Below are positions 5,317-5,861 of a DNA stretch of 5,861 bases, in pieces. The notes beneath the pieces are model-generated. The model saw only the letters and a list, made by a program, of their open reading frames with translations, made no database searches and was not told where the DNA came from. Numbering within the stretch: the stretch's first letter is position 1; each line of letters opens with the position of its first letter. The DNA is from Pyrodictiaceae archaeon (lineage in GTDB: Archaea > Thermoproteota > Thermoprotei_A > Sulfolobales > Pyrodictiaceae), in assembly GCA_027043685.1 (NCBI GenBank), contig JALUFI010000051.1, positions 1 through 5,861 of the forward strand, in the 5' to 3' direction. Both the position numbers and the translations under genes were made by a program.

Positions 5317-5861
5317 CCGTGACAACAATGTCCACCCCGAGCCGCCGGAGACGCCTAAGAGACTCAGCATCGTTCACAGTCCAAGCCGCCACGAGGAAGC
5401 CACGGGAGTGGAGAGCCTCCACGAGGCCACGGTCAACATAGCTGTACCTCACGGAGACGCCGACAGCGCCCGCGGAGGCAACCAGCCCGGCGGGGTCAAG
5501 GGGCCGGCAATCTATGCTCAGCAGGCCCCGGAGCCCATGCCTTGAAGCCTCGGAGACCAAGCCATGCAGCCTGGAGACAACCAGCACAGAGGAAGCATCC
5601 ACGCCAGCAACACGGAGCGCATCAACAAGCAGCCCGGGCTCCACCCAGTCCTTCACGTCAAGCATGACCAGGCGGCCACGAGGAACCATTGAGAGAACCT
5701 CGCGGAGAAGCGGGCTCGGCGTCAAGCGGAGACCAGCAATGAAGCCACCGAGCCTCTCACGCAGCAGAAACGGCCTGCCAGCCGGCCCTCGGTGACCAGT
5801 ACGCAGCGAGCCATCACCGTCCCGGACAACATCCACCTCGACGCCGTCGCTGCAGCGGAGC
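5276..5861 (-). CDS. Glycerophosphodiester phosphodiesterase (GDPD family), partial (5' end off the right edge)
   Basis: The frame is open to the right edge, giving 194 residues; the GTG at 5836 is internal, because the upstream codons read CSDGVEVDVV, the family's conserved metal-binding segment. Counting from the first full codon, E8-x-D10 are the expected divalent-cation ligands, LVMLDVKDW (64-72) matches the central E/D-x-K strand, and the C-terminus carries AAWTVNDAESLRRLRRLGVDIVVTDDP (158-184), the WTVN...GVD-x-hhTD-x-P signature of the TIM barrel. The catalytic HRG motif normally lies some 20-25 residues before E8, outside the window; the H23 here may correspond to the second active-site His. 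These enzymes hydrolyse glycerophosphodiesters to an alcohol plus glycerol phosphate during lipid headgroup turnover; an archaeal substrate with glycerol-1-phosphate is possible. No signal peptide can be judged. The stop lies inside the start region of the DMT transporter, so the two are probably one operon. Confidence 0.88.
   Translation of the reverse strand, partial: LRCSDGVEVDVVRDGDGSLRTGHRGPAGRPFLLRERLGGFIAGLRLTPSPLLREVLSMVPRGRLVMLDVKDWVEPGLLVDALRVAGVDASSVLVVSRLHGLVSEASRHGLRGLLSIDCRPLDPAGLVASAGAVGVSVRYSYVDRGLVEALHSRGFLVAAWTVNDAESLRRLRRLGVDIVVTDDPCGARRWLGRG

Noticed and set aside
5514..5795. Plus-strand 93-codon open frame across the GDPD gene
   Set aside because: Ser/Arg/Pro-rich shadow of a minus-strand gene whose frame shows a clear GDPD signature.

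Overview
The window is about two-thirds G+C and tightly packed, with protein-coding genes on both strands and almost no spare DNA. A geranylgeranyl-reductase-family flavoprotein, short archaeal-type leaders with GGTG-like ribosome sites, an isolated TATA-like box, and heavy use of AGG (Arg) and ATA (Ile) codons point to an archaeon, most likely a hyperthermophilic crenarchaeote of unusually high G+C. This is inferred from composition and gene content; no marker gene fixes the lineage.

Layout, left to right. (1) A winged-helix MarR-like regulator runs leftwards off the left edge (266 to 1). (2) Diverging from it is a DNA-glycosylase-like protein with an endonuclease III-type iron-sulfur cysteine set (367-1359, start uncertain). 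(3) Converging on it, and sharing the four bases CTAG at the stops, is a geranylgeranyl-reductase-like FAD protein (2468-1356). (4) A 147-bp divergent promoter region separates that gene from a two-gene operon encoding an ABC-2 type exporter: ATPase (2616-3623) and six-helix permease (3632-4447). (5) Converging on the permease, again with stops sharing CTAG, is a leftward pair: a glycerophosphodiester phosphodiesterase cut by the right edge (5861-5276) overlapping an EamA/DMT-type transporter (about 5316-4444).

The outstanding feature is a perfect 91-bp palindrome (4450-4540; 45-bp arms around one central base) at the junction between the permease and the DMT transporter. One arm is normal DMT coding sequence (end of the transporter). 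The other arm, its exact inverted copy, supplies the last 15 codons before the final Ala and stop, so the transporter's C-terminus is read from an inverted duplicate of its own gene. This is either a recent fold-back or template-switch mutation, a functional cruciform or hairpin at a convergent gene junction, or an assembly artefact.

Functionally the genes are mixed: regulation, base-excision repair, membrane lipid saturation, export, lipid headgroup breakdown and small-molecule transport. I found no RNA genes, CRISPR arrays, insertion sequences or phage genes.
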